This document shows positions 25,271 to 25,325 of a stretch of DNA of 25,325 nucleotides, one piece after another. Positions within the stretch are counted from its first letter, which is position 1; every line of letters begins with the position of its first letter. The translations under genes and the position numbers were made by a program. This DNA is from UBA4292 sp964648695 (GTDB lineage Bacteria > Bacillota > Clostridia > Lachnospirales > Lachnospiraceae): positions 1 to 25,325 of the forward strand of contig CAZYLH010000016.1 in assembly GCA_964648695.1 (NCBI GenBank), in the 5' to 3' direction. The notes under the pieces were generated by a model. It saw only the letters and a list, made by a program, of their open reading frames with translations, had not been told where the DNA came from and searched no databases.

Positions 25271-25325
25271 GGCCAATTGGTCAAGCGGTTAAGACGCCGC
25301 CCTCTCACGGCGGAAACAGGGGTTC
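25271..25325 (+). tRNA. tRNA-Glu (anticodon CUC), 3' end cut by the window
   Basis: The 55 visible bases fit a bacterial tRNA-Glu. They hold the acceptor arm GGCCAAT, the D arm TGGTCAAGCGGTTAAGA, and an anticodon stem CCGCC/GGCGG with loop CTCTCAC, giving anticodon CTC for GAG codons. The start of the T arm (CAGGGGTTC) follows. The rest, including the 3' acceptor strand ATTGGCC, lies beyond the window. A strong promoter precedes it; further tRNAs probably follow. Confidence 0.9.

Noticed and set aside
1..25325. CRISPR arrays, insertion sequences, phage genes or defence systems
   Set aside because: No regularly spaced repeats, transposase, integrase or phage motifs are visible in any coding region; the window is chromosomal housekeeping and sugar-use DNA.

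Overview
The window looks like a piece of a Clostridia chromosome, most likely a gut or rumen Lachnospiraceae. The grounds are strong GGAGG ribosome binding sites, the order FAD oxidoreductase - cmk - ispH - rpsA, a four-repeat S1 protein, zapA next to a U32 peptidase, a LacI/ABC sugar locus with no ATPase of its own, and sigma-A promoters with extended -10 boxes. All genes are on the + strand. The assignment is inferred from gene content and style; no marker gene settles it. The sequence is from a draft assembly: a run of exactly 100 N inside the U32 gene is flanked by two identical 55-bp copies.

Region 1 (27-3688) encodes a two-subunit ABC exporter with one degenerate and one canonical ATP site. 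Region 2 (3720-7605) is a tight housekeeping run: a BaiN/HI0933-type flavoprotein, CMP kinase, IspH and ribosomal protein S1, closed by a strong terminator. ispH and rpsA are separate genes overlapping by 17 bp. Region 3 (7690-10821) holds a YprB-like RNase H-fold exonuclease, ruvA, ruvB and zapA, with promoters before ruvA and zapA and a terminator after zapA.

Region 4 (10912-16192) holds the U32 peptidase-family protein, probably an RNA hydroxylation factor, interrupted only by the assembly gap. It is followed by a 960-codon gene that fuses a SEDS (RodA/FtsW) glycosyltransferase to a penicillin-binding transpeptidase. This is a whole peptidoglycan polymerase-crosslinker in one chain.

Region 5 (16212-24587) is a beta-1,4-galactan or galacto-oligosaccharide locus. 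A LacI repressor has a palindromic site over its own start of transcription. A second promoter with a GCAACCGGTTGC operator drives a lipoprotein binding protein, two permeases, a 621-residue protein of unknown function, a small zinc-ribbon protein and a cytoplasmic GH53 galactanase. The expected logic is import of short galactans, then intracellular cleavage, with the repressor relieved by a sugar. The transport ATPase must be encoded elsewhere. The unknown protein and the zinc-ribbon protein are the least explained parts.

Region 6 (24645-25325) has a Nudix hydrolase whose -10 box lies in a 16-bp palindrome, then a strong promoter and the 5' part of a tRNA-Glu(CUC) cut by the window end. No gene-free stretch exceeds 300 bases; the longest, 17347-17605, holds a terminator, a promoter and an operator.
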